This document shows, piece by piece, positions 53,601 through 62,990 of a DNA stretch of 64,000 bases. The translations under genes and the position numbers were made by a program. Position 1 is the stretch's first letter. Every line of letters begins with the position of its first letter. Under the pieces are notes generated by a model. The model did no database searches. It had not been told where the DNA came from and worked only from the letters and a program-made list of their open reading frames with translations. This DNA comes from Pisaster brevispinus (taxonomy: Eukaryota > Echinodermata > Asteroidea > Forcipulatida > Asteriidae), in contig JAMKCF010000001.1 of NCBI GenBank assembly GCA_023634235.1, forward strand, positions 3,402,106-3,466,105, given 5' to 3'.

Positions 53601-56600
53601 GGGATTGTAGGTCCCACCACAGGCGGCTAGAAATCCCGGATGTAACATTTTAACTTTGAGAAGGATGGGATTGTAAACTTTGACTTTGATGGTGAGGCGC
53701 ATACACTGGAACGCCACAAGTCGGTTCATTTTCGACACACGAGAAGAGCCCATGGAAGTTGGCTTTCTTCTTGTTGGTTGTATATTGTTGTCGGAATAAA
53801 GGAAACTCAAAACGCTTGACTAATAACCTTCAGCGTCTGAATTGACTTTTTTAACCTAGAAGTCCCGGATGTACTCGTTTTCCGCGTCCCCACTTAAAAA
53901 GGCATCTCCTGTCGATTAATTACTACAAGTAACCAACATCTAATTTTTACAAGTAAAAGGTTGCGCCATGTGGTTTGTCATGGCGGCTTGACGCGCTGGG
54001 TGTATAATACCCGAGAATGGTCAGGTCGGAATACCACCGAACTCAAAGCAGCAGCACTGGAAAGACGGGCTAAGGTGGAAGCGGTACCAGTGATTCCCGT
54101 GGGGTACATATTAAAGAAAAGACCACCGGCAAAGGCCTATGAGTAATAGTAGTAGCGTAGCGTTTGTGCTCTACACAACATTTACAGCTGTATAGATTTT
54201 ATAAACTAAAGCCAAGAATCATAAAGCAGTTAAGCAGTAAATACCTGCTAAGTACAACTTTGCAGGGAGCCAGTCACAAATAAAACACATATTATGGTAT
54301 TTTGGCTGGTGATCTTCTGAGCTTCTGGTAAGCACAACTTTTTTTCTGAGCTTCTGAGCTTCATGTAAGTTGAAAACATTCAAAGACTTAAAAGTTCCTA
54401 AGAGGTGATTTGGAGATGTAACTCGTTTGAGTAGGGACTAATATGGTGCCTCCAGACCCTTCAACCCCATGGTCTGTACATCCAAGGACATGACTTCCTT
54501 CTGTCTTTACCTTCTCCTTTTTTCCACAGACATCCCCCCTTCTTAGTCCGTCTCATTCACTAAATATTTACTTTTTCGTCCTCTTCCCATCATTGATTTA
54601 GTCTTCTGTGCTCCCACCTCTTGTGGTCAAGCCAGCCCCTTCCCCTACCCCCCCCCATTGTCACCCTCCTCTTTGTTCAGCCTCCTGCTTTCTCTGTGTG
54701 TTTTCATCTCTATCATCTATTTCCACTTGACTGCTTTTGTTACACCAATATATTCCAGACCATTCAACCCCATGGTCTGAACATCCAAGAAGGAAATGAC
54801 TAATAACTTTTTGTCTTTGCCTTCTTTTTTTACCACAGCTAAGCCCCCCCCCCCCCCCCACCAGTCTGCCTCATTCACCAATAAACTACTTTTCTTTCCC
54901 TCTCCCCATCATTTTTGTCCTTTGTGTTCCCCACCTCTTGTGGTCAACCAGCCCCTTCCCCCCAAATCCCCCCTTTTGTTACCCTCCTTTCTGTTCAGCA
55001 TCCTGCTTTCTCTGTGTGTTTTCATTCTCTATCAACTATTTCCACTTGACTGCTTTTGTTACATCAGTACACATACATGTATTCCTGTTTATGTTTGTAG
55101 TTTTGTCATTTAGCCTTCGAGAAAGACTCTGCTAGGGTCAAAACGCCATGCCACTAACTATTTTTTGTAACAGGGTGGACATACAGTGTGATCAGTCTAT
55201 GTTTATCCGTCCCTAGTTGGGTTCTAGAACTTACCTGTGATTTCTGTTCTGGTTTGGTTCTAGACCAGCTGTACGGGCATTCCGTTACATCTTGTGGCTG
55301 TTTCACCAACTCTTCTCTTTCCATTGTCTTCATAGGGACTATGTTGAAGGCGTATAAATACTGCAATTAAGAAGTAAAAAGGTCTCCACTTTATACTTTG
55401 TACATGTAAGGTTTAACAAAGGATTCAGTAACACTGAGTTTACAATAAGTAGGATTTGAAACAAAACAAACAAACAAACAAACACACTTATACATTTTTA
55501 TACGAGAAAATCTACAATTTTGTATTTCACCTCTATTTTATGTGGAGAGTGTGAGGACTGTACTAACTTTTCCCGTTCACTCGGCCCCACCGATCCCCTC
55601 CAAGACCTCTGGGATGGGCTGATGTTTGAACAATCGGGATGTAGTGATGCATGATGGGAGAGATAGTACTGCTAATTAGCGCCATTTGCAATAGATTTAC
55701 GTAATAGAGCTACATTGACATCAGCCAAAGAGCAAGTTCGGGTGGCTGACTAGAGTCGGCTAGACTTAACCATAGTCGATCTAGATGTCACTCGAGCGCT
55801 GCATGGTTGAACAAGCTAGTCCAAGTAGGATTTGAAACTTTGCATGGTGGTCGATTTCACAAAACCCATCCTAACTTAGGACTAGTCCTAGGCAATGCTA
55901 GGAGATAGGACTAGTCCTAAGTTAAGACCAGTTACTGGTCCTAACTTCAGATAAGACTAGTCTTATCTCTTTGTGAAAATCGAACCCTGCTGTCACCTCA
56001 ATTTTTGTGAAATACAGTGACAGTTTTTTGCCGTTTTCTCAGCAAGTAGACATTGTCTTCTGCTGAAACTTTCACATGTGACTTTTATTGGACGTGTATC
56101 TTTATTGATAATTTTGCCTATATACATGTTGTAAGCATTACATTGACAACAACCAATCTATGACCCAACCTTGATTTCTTTTTATAGAAAAATTGAATCT
56201 TTACTTGAGTTTTTTTTTCTCGTTTCAATACCACAGTTTGAAAAAAACCCTGATATGACTGTGCACATTTTGAGAAAATCAGTAAACAAACCTTTTGCTT
56301 CGCCGGGTTGCCCACTTTCGCGAGACCAAGAAAGCGTGTTGCGTGTTTCGCCGATTCGGCAAGGACCTTGTGGTTTCGGTAAGGGAGACGCTCGTAATAG
56401 ACGCCCTCTAGAGCTGAAAAATGATAGCGTGGTCTAAGAGCAAGGGTCAAGTCAGCAACAAGACTGGAGCCTGTTGTTTCTGCAACGAGTCCTTCCTGTG
56501 TGTAAGTAAAACGATTTTTGAAGCTAAAACACTATTTTCGTTTTCGCATACTTACAGAAAAGGCTTACAATTTGCTCTTTCGAATGTAGCGTCTATTAAA

Positions 56601-59600
56601 GGTTTTATACAGGATTGGTAAAGCTGACAAAATTGTCGCAGACAGTGTTCATGCTTTGTGTGATCAACAATATACATGAAATAAACAAACCTGTGAAAAT
56701 TTGAGCTTAATCCGTTGTGCGAGTCTGGTAATGCTACGTGCACAAATGCGATGGGACCGCAAGGAGACACCTGCTCCATTTTTTACGAGGGCAACATTGA
56801 ACATGAAATACGCGGTGTGCTTGCTAAATACACCCATTGCGGTTGAAGAAAACAAGCAGCCGTTTTAAAGTTGTTTCGAGGGGTTTATCTTATTCGTTTC
56901 AATAGAGGATGAAAACACATGCCATGATTTATTGTCCAAAGTGAAGGAATATAACACTAAAATATTATATTTATCGGGGATTGTACTATACTACTTCACT
57001 GGCATTCACAAATTTCACAGTAAACCCTTTCATTGTTAACCATTGCTCTGTTGCAACACGCACTAATAGTTTAGACAAATGCTGTTTTTGACTACTTACG
57101 AAATGGCCGCCACTGCCCTTATTCGGCCGCGAAACTAGGCTAGTGCACCCTTTAGTTCCTATAACTCTATGCTTAGTCCCCACTTATGTAAGGAGCCTAT
57201 CTATTTGAAAATGAGTACATCACATTTTCCTTCTTTTTATTTAGTTACGTGGGTCTCTACACTTTTGTACGGGGATGTTTTAGTCATTCCCCTTCCTCTT
57301 TAATAACTCACCGCTGGGCTGGCATACTTGAAAACCCCCCTGGGCCATGGAGACGTCATGAGGACATCAACTCCTTTGAACTTGGAGTCTGAGATTAGAG
57401 GCACAGCTAGAGCGTCGATATCCCCTTTATTGAAATCGTTGGGTTCCTGAATGGTTGGGTCTCTCTGTTCAATGCCGCTGAGATACGCAATCTTCAAACC
57501 AGACGCTCCACTGAAAATACCATTTTTGCCTGAAATATAACACCCAAAAATGTATTATTTGTCTTTCACCCGTACACCTGTGGTAACCAAAAGTCCAGAA
57601 AAACTTGGCAGATATACACGACAGTAGGCCCTTTTGATTAAATATTATTGAAGTCGGGAATGAACCAAAATATCCCCCGTGCACAAAAATGTAGAGACCC
57701 ATTTCTCTCAAAATTATGTCAACAGATGCAAACCTGACACTCCACTGAAAATACCCTTTTTGCCTGAAATAAAACACCCCAAAAATTACTATTTATGGTT
57801 TTACCCATACACCTGTAGTAACCACAAGTTCAGAAAAACTTGGCAGATATACACCACAGTAGTACGGAACAATTTACCAGATCATATTAAACTTTCTCCA
57901 CCACTACCTTTGTTCAAACCTTCCCTCAAGGCTCACCTAATGAGGACTGCTATTGATGTGTCGCTACGCCATGAGCATCTCAAAGATGGATACACGCGCA
58001 TTATAAACACCCATTATTATTAGTAGTAGTAGTATATGCACGACGTGAAGTAGTTGAGCAGCTGAAAAGAAATCAAGATTTTTCAATTAGTCCACAAATT
58101 CAATTCCAACATCTACTCTTTGGGAAACTTACCCAAGTATGTGATGTTTTCACAGAGCTCACAGCCTTTCACATCTTTGATGAACTTCATATGTTCTGGT
58201 TTATTTGGGCCGAGTATAAACACCGGCATGGGTGCTATCATCCAGAGAAAAGCAAGAGAGAGAGAGAGAGATTAAAACAAAAAATTTAACAAAAGCAGAT
58301 GAATATTTTTCAGTAACTTTATTCCAAAACTGAAGGACATTTCTTGTCATTCTTCCTAATACAGCCATCTCAAAAATCTCATTTCACAGAGCTGTTTAAG
58401 CAAAAAAAACCCAGCTAAGCACAACAAAATTACGCATACCAGAATCAGGTTACCAGCCAAATCACAATGTCACATGCACTAACTTTGGCTGGTAAGCTGC
58501 TACTTTCTGCTCAGCAGAAAATTATCTGCTTAAAGCAGCTCTATGAAACTGGGCACAGCAGGGCCTGATTTCATAGAGCTGCTTAAGCACAAAAAGTAGC
58601 TGAGCATGTTACAAAGTTATGCAAACCAGAATATGGTTACCAGCCAAAGTATCATTTCTTATGTACCATCTCGGACTGGTATCCTGCTCATTGCTGCTAA
58701 GCAGAAAAGTCTGAAGCATTATTTTCTGCTTAAGCAGCCCTGAGAAATTGGGCCCACATTCTCAGCCCTGGGCTCGATTTCACAGAGCACTAAGATTCAT
58801 CTAAAGATGAGTTGTCAGTATCACCATAGTGATTTGTATTGTTACGCCACACTTTGCTTAGCAATTAAGATTGATACACATTTAAGATCAATCTTAACTC
58901 TTTGTGATATCGGCCCCAGGGAAGGACTCCGATGCCATTATTAAGGCACAAGAGAGATAACCAACCTGTCTCTTCTCCAGACTTGTATTTATTCCACTCA
59001 GCTTCATCGGAACCAAAGAATTCACCAACGCACAAAAGCATCTGCAAGTGCAAATCAGTCAAGTTTCGGGATAATGTATCAAGATCTTAAAGCAGGGCTC
59101 GAATTTGACAACATGTAGGCACCAGTGTTCTGTAGTCCAAGGCACCAGTGTTCTGTAGGACACGGATACCAGCGTTCTGCAATAGGCCCTAGAGGCAGTT
59201 TTCTTGATACTTGGCTTTGAATGAAATGGTCCTACCTTCCAGAGTCGTATTGTACCAATACGCAACACAAAAAAGGTGTGAACTGGGCCCAATTTTATAA
59301 AGCTGTTAAGCAGAAAATTCTGCTCAGCAAATTTCTTTACTTAGCCAAAAATGTGCGGGTACCAGTGGCAACAATTTAAACTTTTTGGAATGTTGGCTGG
59401 TAAACTGTTTCTGCTGAGCAAGATTTTTCTGTGCTTAGCAAGTTTTTGTGCTTACAAATATGAAATTGGGCCCTGATTATTAAACTCAAAAATAAAGTTA
59501 ACTGTTGAGGCTCGGTAGGACATGGGTTAGGGTTCTTTACCTCAAATGGTCCGGCTTTCTTGTTAACGTTGTTGACTCTCTTGAAAAGTTGACTCAAATT

Positions 59601-60756
59601 CCCCTCTACATCGCCACAGACCAAACTGTAACCATGGTAACAGACACAAACTTAATCAAGAGATGGCACATTTAAAAGTGAAGTCATACACACATGCAAT
59701 GATACAGAACACCAGCAAGGCTTAAACTTACAATTTTTCCCCCAGAACAGTAACCGACTGGAACTCATTTCCCATCAATGTAACGTTTTTTATAACCGAC
59801 CAACAAGTTTTCAAACAAGAAAAGTACAAAAGCACCTAAGAAATGAATGACTTGATGCGCACACAAAATCCTGCTAGGATTACTCAAAGGCCTAGCAACT
59901 AGGATTAGGAGCATTGAGCAATCTTTCAGCAGATGTGAGATGCAGATGAAAAAAGGGCAAAAAATGCTGAATACATGACATACATGTATGCGGTTCTGGT
60001 TTGTTTGTTTGTTTGTTTGTTTGTTTGTTTGTTTGTGGGTTTTTTTTGCCATTGACTAACCAGTGAGGTCACATGGTACAAATTAAACTTGTCGTTTCAT
60101 GATCCACTCTATCAGGTTTTACTAAAAAAGTGTCTTTAATAATCATGTTTCACAGTAATTTACAGATTACACATACAAAATAATGCAGAGCTACATCATT
60201 CATATTCAATCATACAAAAATATGGTTTTTATCCCAAAAGCCAAACTGCAAAAAAAAACTTTACTATTTAGAAGAAAAACAAGTTTATTTCATATTAACC
60301 ATGGAGAAAGAAACTAGTTTCTTCCTCCAAGTATTAACCATGGTCAGGTCAGAAATTGCGCCCATATAAAAATATTATTATTAATAGTAGGATTCATCAA
60401 TAAATTTTGCCTTTTATTAAACACAACAGCGACATTTATTATAATATTAATAATACTTAATAGTAGTCCTTATTATAATAGCCATTTCATAACAAATTTG
60501 CAAATATTTAAAAATGGCACATGACTGAGCAAAAAGATTTAGCAAAAAATACAAAGTTACACATTGGTACTAAAATGATACACAAAACGGCTGCGGATTA
60601 GGCTATTTCCACTTTGTCAGTAGGAGAAGCGTTGGACAGATTATCCGATGACTGTTTTATGTCATACAAAACATACATGTGGCGTGGATGGGTCTTTTTT
60701 TTAAGACAAAAAAAGTGTATTGGATTTACTTACATTTTCAGAGGTTTTCCAGCCAT
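47515..60756 (-). CDS. CWF19L1: CWF19-like protein 1 (lariat-debranching-associated factor), complete, 14 exons
   Basis: Fourteen minus-strand exons with matching phases join to 531 residues (human protein about 538). Residues 1-230 form the Dbr1-like metallophosphatase-fold region ([38 protein letters not shown]). Residues 237-314 hold [10 protein letters not shown] and a basic Gly-rich linker. Residues 315-450 are CwfJ C-terminal domain 1, a HIT-like fold ([35 protein letters not shown]). Residues 450-531 are CwfJ C-terminal domain 2, ending FEPFDFNND. Family knowledge: yeast Drn1 and CWF19L1 bind the intron-lariat spliceosome and debranching enzyme in the nucleus; GDVEG in place of an active-site D-x-H suggests a non-catalytic phosphatase domain. 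ATG at 60756 is the first in frame and begins MAGKPLKI like known orthologues. Confidence 0.95.
48240..48865 (-). pseudogene. L2/CR1-type non-LTR retrotransposon, 3' end, decayed
   Basis: Minus strand: the C-terminal part of a reverse transcriptase ORF ([51 protein letters not shown]), then a shift of frame near 48530 to [13 protein letters not shown] and FLKTCLFN. It ends in a short 3' tail with GCGCTATATAAATG, like the SINE tails. It is 5'-truncated and lies in CWF19L1 intron 13. Confidence 0.85.
49342..49445 (-). CDS. CWF19L1: CWF19L1 exon 13
   Basis: Acceptor GTGTTGTAG, donor GGGAG|GTAAGT. Read in phase it encodes [19 protein letters not shown] and FFPLQFGR. The longest open frame over it is in another phase and is not the real one. 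Confidence 0.92.
49743..50027 (-). mobile_element. SINE with GGTGGCACAGTGGCGTAG head, minus strand
   Basis: Minus strand: GGTGGCACAGTGGCGTAGTC, then GACCCCGGTTCGAATCACGC (B box), a body with GGGTTTTCCCTGG and AAGGTTTGCTTTTCTGAG. A different tRNA-derived family from the Leu-like one. It lies in CWF19L1 intron 12. Confidence 0.65.
50084..50197 (-). CDS. CWF19L1: CWF19L1 exon 12
   Basis: Acceptor GGGTCATAG, donor AAGCAG|GTAGAA; 38 codons. Encodes [20 protein letters not shown] and LELFEIP. Confidence 0.92.
50272..50495 (+). mobile_element. tRNA-like SINE (TAGCTCAGTTGG type), diverged
   Basis: GGGTGTGAGCCCTGGCTACA, GGACTGGCACCCCGCCCCGA and AGATGGCTCGGTTAGTAGAG, ending AATTTGTCTTTGTTCAATC. In CWF19L1 intron 11, next to exon 12. 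Confidence 0.65.
50615..51023. mobile_element. Element with TGCCCTGC / GCAGGGCA ends and internal duplication
   Basis: The 8-bp ends are inverted. The inside has two copies, about 185 bp apart, of GTATGTATGCAATCATTGAC and AAGGACTTGGCAT. It ends 38 bp from CWF19L1 exon 11. Confidence 0.5.
51061..51177 (-). CDS. CWF19L1: CWF19L1 exon 11
   Basis: Acceptor TTCTTTTAG, donor TTACAG|GTAGAA. Encodes [19 protein letters not shown] and [14 protein letters not shown]. Confidence 0.92.
51691..51783 (-). CDS. CWF19L1: CWF19L1 exon 10
   Basis: Acceptor CTTGCACAG, donor GAG|GTAAGA. Encodes [20 protein letters not shown] and GHYRSMV. Part of it is duplicated at 51802-51857. Confidence 0.93.
51802..51857 (-). 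pseudogene. Partial duplicate of CWF19L1 exon 10
   Basis: About 56 bp match 51727-51782 (TGTGGTCTGGTACCATGCCTC), reading [10 protein letters not shown]. It lacks the acceptor and the 5' end of the exon and lies 20 bp upstream of the real acceptor. Confidence 0.8.
51858..52215 (+). pseudogene. Non-LTR retrotransposon 3' fragment
   Basis: The plus-strand frame [20 protein letters not shown], then [18 protein letters not shown], resembles the C-terminal tail of CR1/L2-like reverse transcriptase ORFs (the SLFYRYYFGRCS..ELVPP and NSFFPRTARLWNSLP pattern). Truncated, in CWF19L1 intron 9. Confidence 0.65.
52323..52402 (-). CDS. CWF19L1: CWF19L1 exon 9
   Basis: Acceptor TCGATGCAG, donor ACG|GTAAGC. 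Encodes [20 protein letters not shown], the start of the HIT-like domain with its C-W-F-C motif. Confidence 0.92.
52440..52770 (-). mobile_element. tRNA-like SINE, minus strand
   Basis: Minus strand: a tRNA-like segment (AGGGCTAGATAGCTTAGTTG) with the same left body as 21770-22140 (AAGGGGATGCAACTTTTT, CCTGGAAAGCGGCAGGA). Just upstream of CWF19L1 exon 9. Confidence 0.7.
53035..53143 (-). CDS. CWF19L1: CWF19L1 exon 8: basic linker
   Basis: Acceptor TTTCCTGCAG, donor CCAC|GTAAGA. Encodes [10 protein letters not shown] and then repeated GQKRSRGQ, a low-complexity basic linker like that of vertebrate orthologues. Confidence 0.85.
53175..53519. mobile_element. Fold-back element, CAGGCATGCAACT ends
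   Basis: CAGGCATGCAACT at 53175 and AGTTGCATGCCTG at about 53507 form a perfect 13-bp inverted end. The interior has CGCGGAAATCCGCGGAAACG and poly-T/ATT tracts. It starts about 30 bp upstream of CWF19L1 exon 8. Confidence 0.7.
54462..55095 (+). repeat. ~303-bp tandem duplication, pyrimidine-rich
   Basis: TTCAACCCCATGGTCTG occurs about 303 bp apart (54460 and 54763); each copy then has CTCCCACCTCTTGTGGTCAA-like sequence and TATTTCCACTTGACTGCTTT. Intronic, not coding. Confidence 0.8.
55235..55360 (-). CDS. CWF19L1: CWF19L1 exon 7
   Basis: Acceptor TTAATTGCAG, donor TCACAG|GTAAGT; 42 codons. Encodes [19 protein letters not shown] and DVTECPY. Confidence 0.93.
55735..55822 (+). repeat. ~90-bp dispersed repeat, second copy
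   Basis: GGGTGGCTGACTAGAGTCGG and the following bases match 36661-36748. Confidence 0.6.
55848..55987. mobile_element. Palindromic element, TAGTCCTAAGTTAGGAC type, copy 2
   Basis: GGTCGATTTCACAAAACCC at the left, TTTGTGAAAATCGAACCC at the right. The inside carries CTTAGGACTAGTCCTA and ACCAGTTACTGGT palindromes, as at 42961. Confidence 0.7.
56292..56495 (-). CDS. CWF19L1: CWF19L1 exon 6
   Basis: Acceptor CTTACACACAG, donor AAAAG|GTTTGT (weak). Encodes [20 protein letters not shown] and [14 protein letters not shown], highly conserved. Confidence 0.93.
56724..57171 (-). mobile_element. CATAGAGTTATA-type element, copy 2, minus strand
   Basis: Reverse-complement match of 36200-36660 (ATGGCATGTGTTTTCATCCT, GGTTAACAATGAAAGGGTTT). 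One end is ATAACTCTATG at 57171; the other end is truncated. Confidence 0.7.
57312..57529 (-). CDS. CWF19L1: CWF19L1 exon 5
   Basis: Acceptor ATTTCAG, donor GCG|GTGAGT. Encodes [16 protein letters not shown] and [15 protein letters not shown]. The acceptor half has a broken duplicate 237 bp upstream. Confidence 0.92.
57729..57867 (-). pseudogene. Partial duplicate of CWF19L1 exon 5 acceptor region
   Basis: It matches 57491-57631 and includes the acceptor (TTTCAG) and about 36 bases of exon reading [10 protein letters not shown]. The copy is cut short within the exon and has no donor. Confidence 0.8.
57868..58021 (+). pseudogene. L2/CR1-type retrotransposon tail fragment
   Basis: Plus strand: [20 protein letters not shown], then LKAHLM, matches the WNSLPxxIR..F...LKxxLF ending of CR1/L2 ORFs, followed by GCGCATTATAAACACC and an ATT run. 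Only the 3' 150 bp remain. In CWF19L1 intron 4. Confidence 0.75.
58133..58234 (-). CDS. CWF19L1: CWF19L1 exon 4
   Basis: Acceptor GATGATAG, donor TTGG|GTAAGT. Encodes [15 protein letters not shown] and [12 protein letters not shown] (GA)n run lies just upstream of the acceptor on the minus strand. Confidence 0.9.
58378..58555. mobile_element. Fold-back element, TTTCACAGAGCTGTTTAAGC
   Basis: The left end is TTTCACAGAGCTGTTTAAGC and the right end GCAGCTCTATGAAACTGGGC. The inside has the GGTTACCAGCCAAA / TTTGGCTGGTAAGC pair. Confidence 0.65.
58561..58755. mobile_element. Fold-back element, GGGCCTGATTTCATAGAG
   Basis: GGGCCTGATTTCATAGAGCT at the left, TGAGAAATTGGGCCC at the right. Directly follows the element at 58378. 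Confidence 0.7.
58769..58918. mobile_element. Fold-back element, TTTCACAGAGCACTAAG
   Basis: GGGCTCGATTTCACAGAGCA at the left, TTTGTGATATCGGCCCC at the right. The GATGAGTTGTCAGTATCACC interior is shared with 20356 and 22323. Confidence 0.75.
58966..59041 (-). CDS. CWF19L1: CWF19L1 exon 3
   Basis: Acceptor CACTTGCAG, donor ACAG|GTTGGT. Encodes [20 protein letters not shown], conserved in the family. Confidence 0.92.
59285..59473. mobile_element. Fold-back element, GGGCCCAATTTTATAAAG
   Basis: GGGCCCAATTTTATAAAGCT at the left, TATGAAATTGGGCCC at the right. The interior resembles 20679-21017 (ACCAGTGGCAACAAT). Confidence 0.7.
59541..59625 (-). CDS. CWF19L1: CWF19L1 exon 2
   Basis: Acceptor GGTTACAG, donor GAG|GTAAAG. 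Encodes [19 protein letters not shown] and on to AGPFE, the first metal-fold strand and loop. Confidence 0.92.
59626..60733 (-). other. CWF19L1 intron 1
   Basis: No coding sequence. Contains a (GTTT)n tract at 60001-60037 and AT-rich sequence. Confidence 0.5.
60734..60756 (-). CDS. CWF19L1: CWF19L1 exon 1
   Basis: 23 coding bases, MAGKPLK plus two bases, with donor AAAAT|GTAAGT. The codon is completed by exon 2 to ILVCGD. Too short to stand out as an open frame. Confidence 0.85.
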
Positions 60757-61030
60757 GATTCTTTGTCTCCAGATGGATTTATGTAAAACAAGTGAAGGAA
60801 TGTAGCTACAATCACTGACCAGAACGGCTGATTTCAGTTAATGAGGTATATCAAACCACCACTTACCACGGCAGTACCTGACTACAGAAACAATCCTTTT
60901 GCCTCCATGGGCGCATCCATTTTGAATATTTTGGAACAAATGGCGTTGGTGGCGCCCTATTAAGCTGAGGGTTGTGCGCTCTTTGCAATCCCAAGATTGC
61001 GTGCCCAATCTATTGGTGGTGTACACAAAA
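60757..61030 (-). promoter_or_regulatory. CWF19L1: 5' UTR and promoter region of CWF19L1
   Basis: Upstream of the ATG on the minus strand. It contains a short upstream frame (MDAPMEAKGLFL then stop, about 60936-60898) and a potential donor CGTG|GTAAGTGG near 60866, which could mark an extra 5' UTR intron. CAAATGGCGTTGGTGGCGCC resembles GC-box or YY1-type promoter sequence. No TATA box seen. Confidence 0.35.
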
Positions 61031-61360
61031 TCATTTTAACGATATGCGCATTTTCAAAATAGTGTAAGAACACCAAAGTTGCGCTCATTCAACATTGCGT
61101 GCAATTTGCTTGCTTGAAGTGGAAGATGCTGTAAAACACGGTGCAAAAACCATTGTCTGTAGCTCTCCAGACTGATAATTGAACTCCAAGTTGGGCAAAC
61201 ATAGGTGAGTGTGTTGTTTAGTGTAAATTTAGGTCCAAATTGTATAACCTTTGGTGGAAACTTGTTGTTATATTGAACATAACGCTTGCATTGCAAATGA
61301 AATACACATCACATGCAATGCATTGCATGTGAGTGTCTGTCTAGTGTCTAGTCTATGCTT

Positions 61361-61429
61361 AGTTGCGATGATCGTAACCCTCCATCCTCCCGACGGTCTG
61401 CGACCTGGAGGGTTACGATCATCGCAACT
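61361..61429. repeat. Perfect 24-bp hairpin with flanking direct repeat
   Basis: 61361-61384 is the exact reverse complement of 61406-61429, with a 21-base spacer. TAGTCTATGCT occurs just before (about 61349) and just after (61429) it. The arms begin AGTTGCGATGATCGTAACCC. Confidence 0.9.
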
Positions 61430-61510
61430 AGTCTATGCTGTGTGTACAACTACAAATTCCAAAATGTCAAGTCGGGTTGAGAACAAAAATGCAATGGAGT
61501 TTTACTCATA

Positions 61511-61655
61511 AGGGAAAATTTCCATATCCTGCCACCACTTTTTCACTCATTTTTACCCAAAGGAATATCTCATTTGAGTAAATTAGATACTATTTTATTT
61601 CATTTTAAACGATTCAAATGAAAAAGTGGTGGCTGGATACGGAAATTTTTCCAAA
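61511..61655. mobile_element. ~145-bp fold-back element (GCCACCACTTTTTC ends)
   Basis: GAAAATTTCCATATCCTGCC and CCACCACTTTTTCA at the left pair with TGAAAAAGTGGTGG and GGATACGGAAATTTTTCC at the right, 35 bp with few mismatches. Confidence 0.8.
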
Positions 61656-61744
61656 ATAAGGCACTTTACTTTGGCAGTGGATAATTTACTTTTTAGTTTA
61701 TTGAATAGGCGAAATTATTGCTATTATGCCGTTCATTAAGGAAA

Positions 61745-62262
61745 AAAGTTAAGTTTCCGGCCACCACTTTCTACATAACATGTTCTATGGCCGGGATGGG
61801 CATGGGATTCGTTTGGTTTTCTTATTGGATGTTGGACTTTAATTTCCTTTTAAAAATAAAAACAATTAATCTCTCTTTTTTGTCTTTCTGATAACCCTAT
61901 TATAATAATGATTTTCCTCTTTTCAGACTCTTGTCTTGTAGAATTGGTACTACTGTCGCAAAACACTAAATTTTGACCTTTTAATTTTAGAAAGGTATTA
62001 AATTCAGGCGCACATTTCATCAGGTGGACAGAACTCTCACGCTCATGCCCAAAGGAACTAAAATAGAGTGTAGGGAGCAGCGTTGTCAAGACCACCATAG
62101 ACCCCCAAAAAGGCTTATTTTTAATGATTTTCAAACTTTTTACCTGTGTCTCTCTGTATTTCTGTCAACCCTTAAAGTTAAGGCTTTCTGGACAGGTAAC
62201 TTGGGATATAATTTGACCTAAATTAAGGGAGATAAAGTGGTGGCCGGATGCGGAATTTTAGC
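61745..62262. mobile_element. ~515-bp element sharing the same ends
   Basis: AGTTTCCGGCCACCACTTTC at the left, AAAGTGGTGGCCGGATGCGG at the right, so a longer relative of the 61511 element. The interior has an L2-like look in one stretch but no clear frame. Confidence 0.6.
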
Positions 62263-62660
62263 CTATATCAAAAAGTTGAGAAACCACAAATCACAAAAAT
62301 TTTAAATACTAAATATTATCAATTTATTAACATTATTCTGATTATTTGAACTATAATAATTGTTTGTTGGAATAAAAACAAAGTTTACATGATGTAGGAA
62401 TAGATAAGGAATAGGAGTCCATTTAATTTTAAATAAAAGACGAACTACATGTAATGTCTGGCATGTACATGTACGCTAGACTCGGCAGTAACCAGGTAAC
62501 TGTGGTTGAGTGCCTCTTAAAATTTTGATTTGTTTTGCAGAATTAAAATTCAAAACTCTTAACACAGCCATTTTTGCAGAAGGGAGGGGGGGGCCCTACA
62601 TGTACGGAATGGCTTTTTGCGTTGTGATGATGATGACCAGTCTGAGCTGCAAGACCTGGT

Positions 62661-62815
62661 GTGTAGTGGCCGAGCGGTCAAGCGCACTGGACTCTCGGCA
62701 CTGGTGTTTCTGACAAGCAGAGTGTGGGTTTGAGTCACAGTCTTGACACTTGTGTCCTTAAGCAAGACACTTTACATGTGTACCATTATTGCTTCATCCC
62801 TCGGATGGGGCGTCG
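62661..62815 (+). mobile_element. tRNA-Leu-like SINE, 5' part only
   Basis: AGTGGCCGAGCGGTCAAGCG head, GGGTTTGAGTCACAGTCTTG, CTTAAGCAAGACACTTTACA, then it breaks off at the GGATGGGGCGTCGAAGC body. Confidence 0.75.
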
Positions 62816-62990
62816 AAGCAGGGCCATTTTCGTTTTGCAAAGGCACTCCGATTGGAAAATCTTGAAGTCTATGGGACACTTTTGAAGGGGCACCAAGGCC
62901 TAGACCAGGGCAACAGATGCTACGGCCTCCGTGGCATCTGTAATTCCAGGCCTGTCTTATATTTTGAGCTATAGCTCCTCATGTACCTTG

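Noticed and set aside
56171..56437. 88-codon plus-strand gene
   Set aside because: Antisense to conserved CWF19L1 exon 6.
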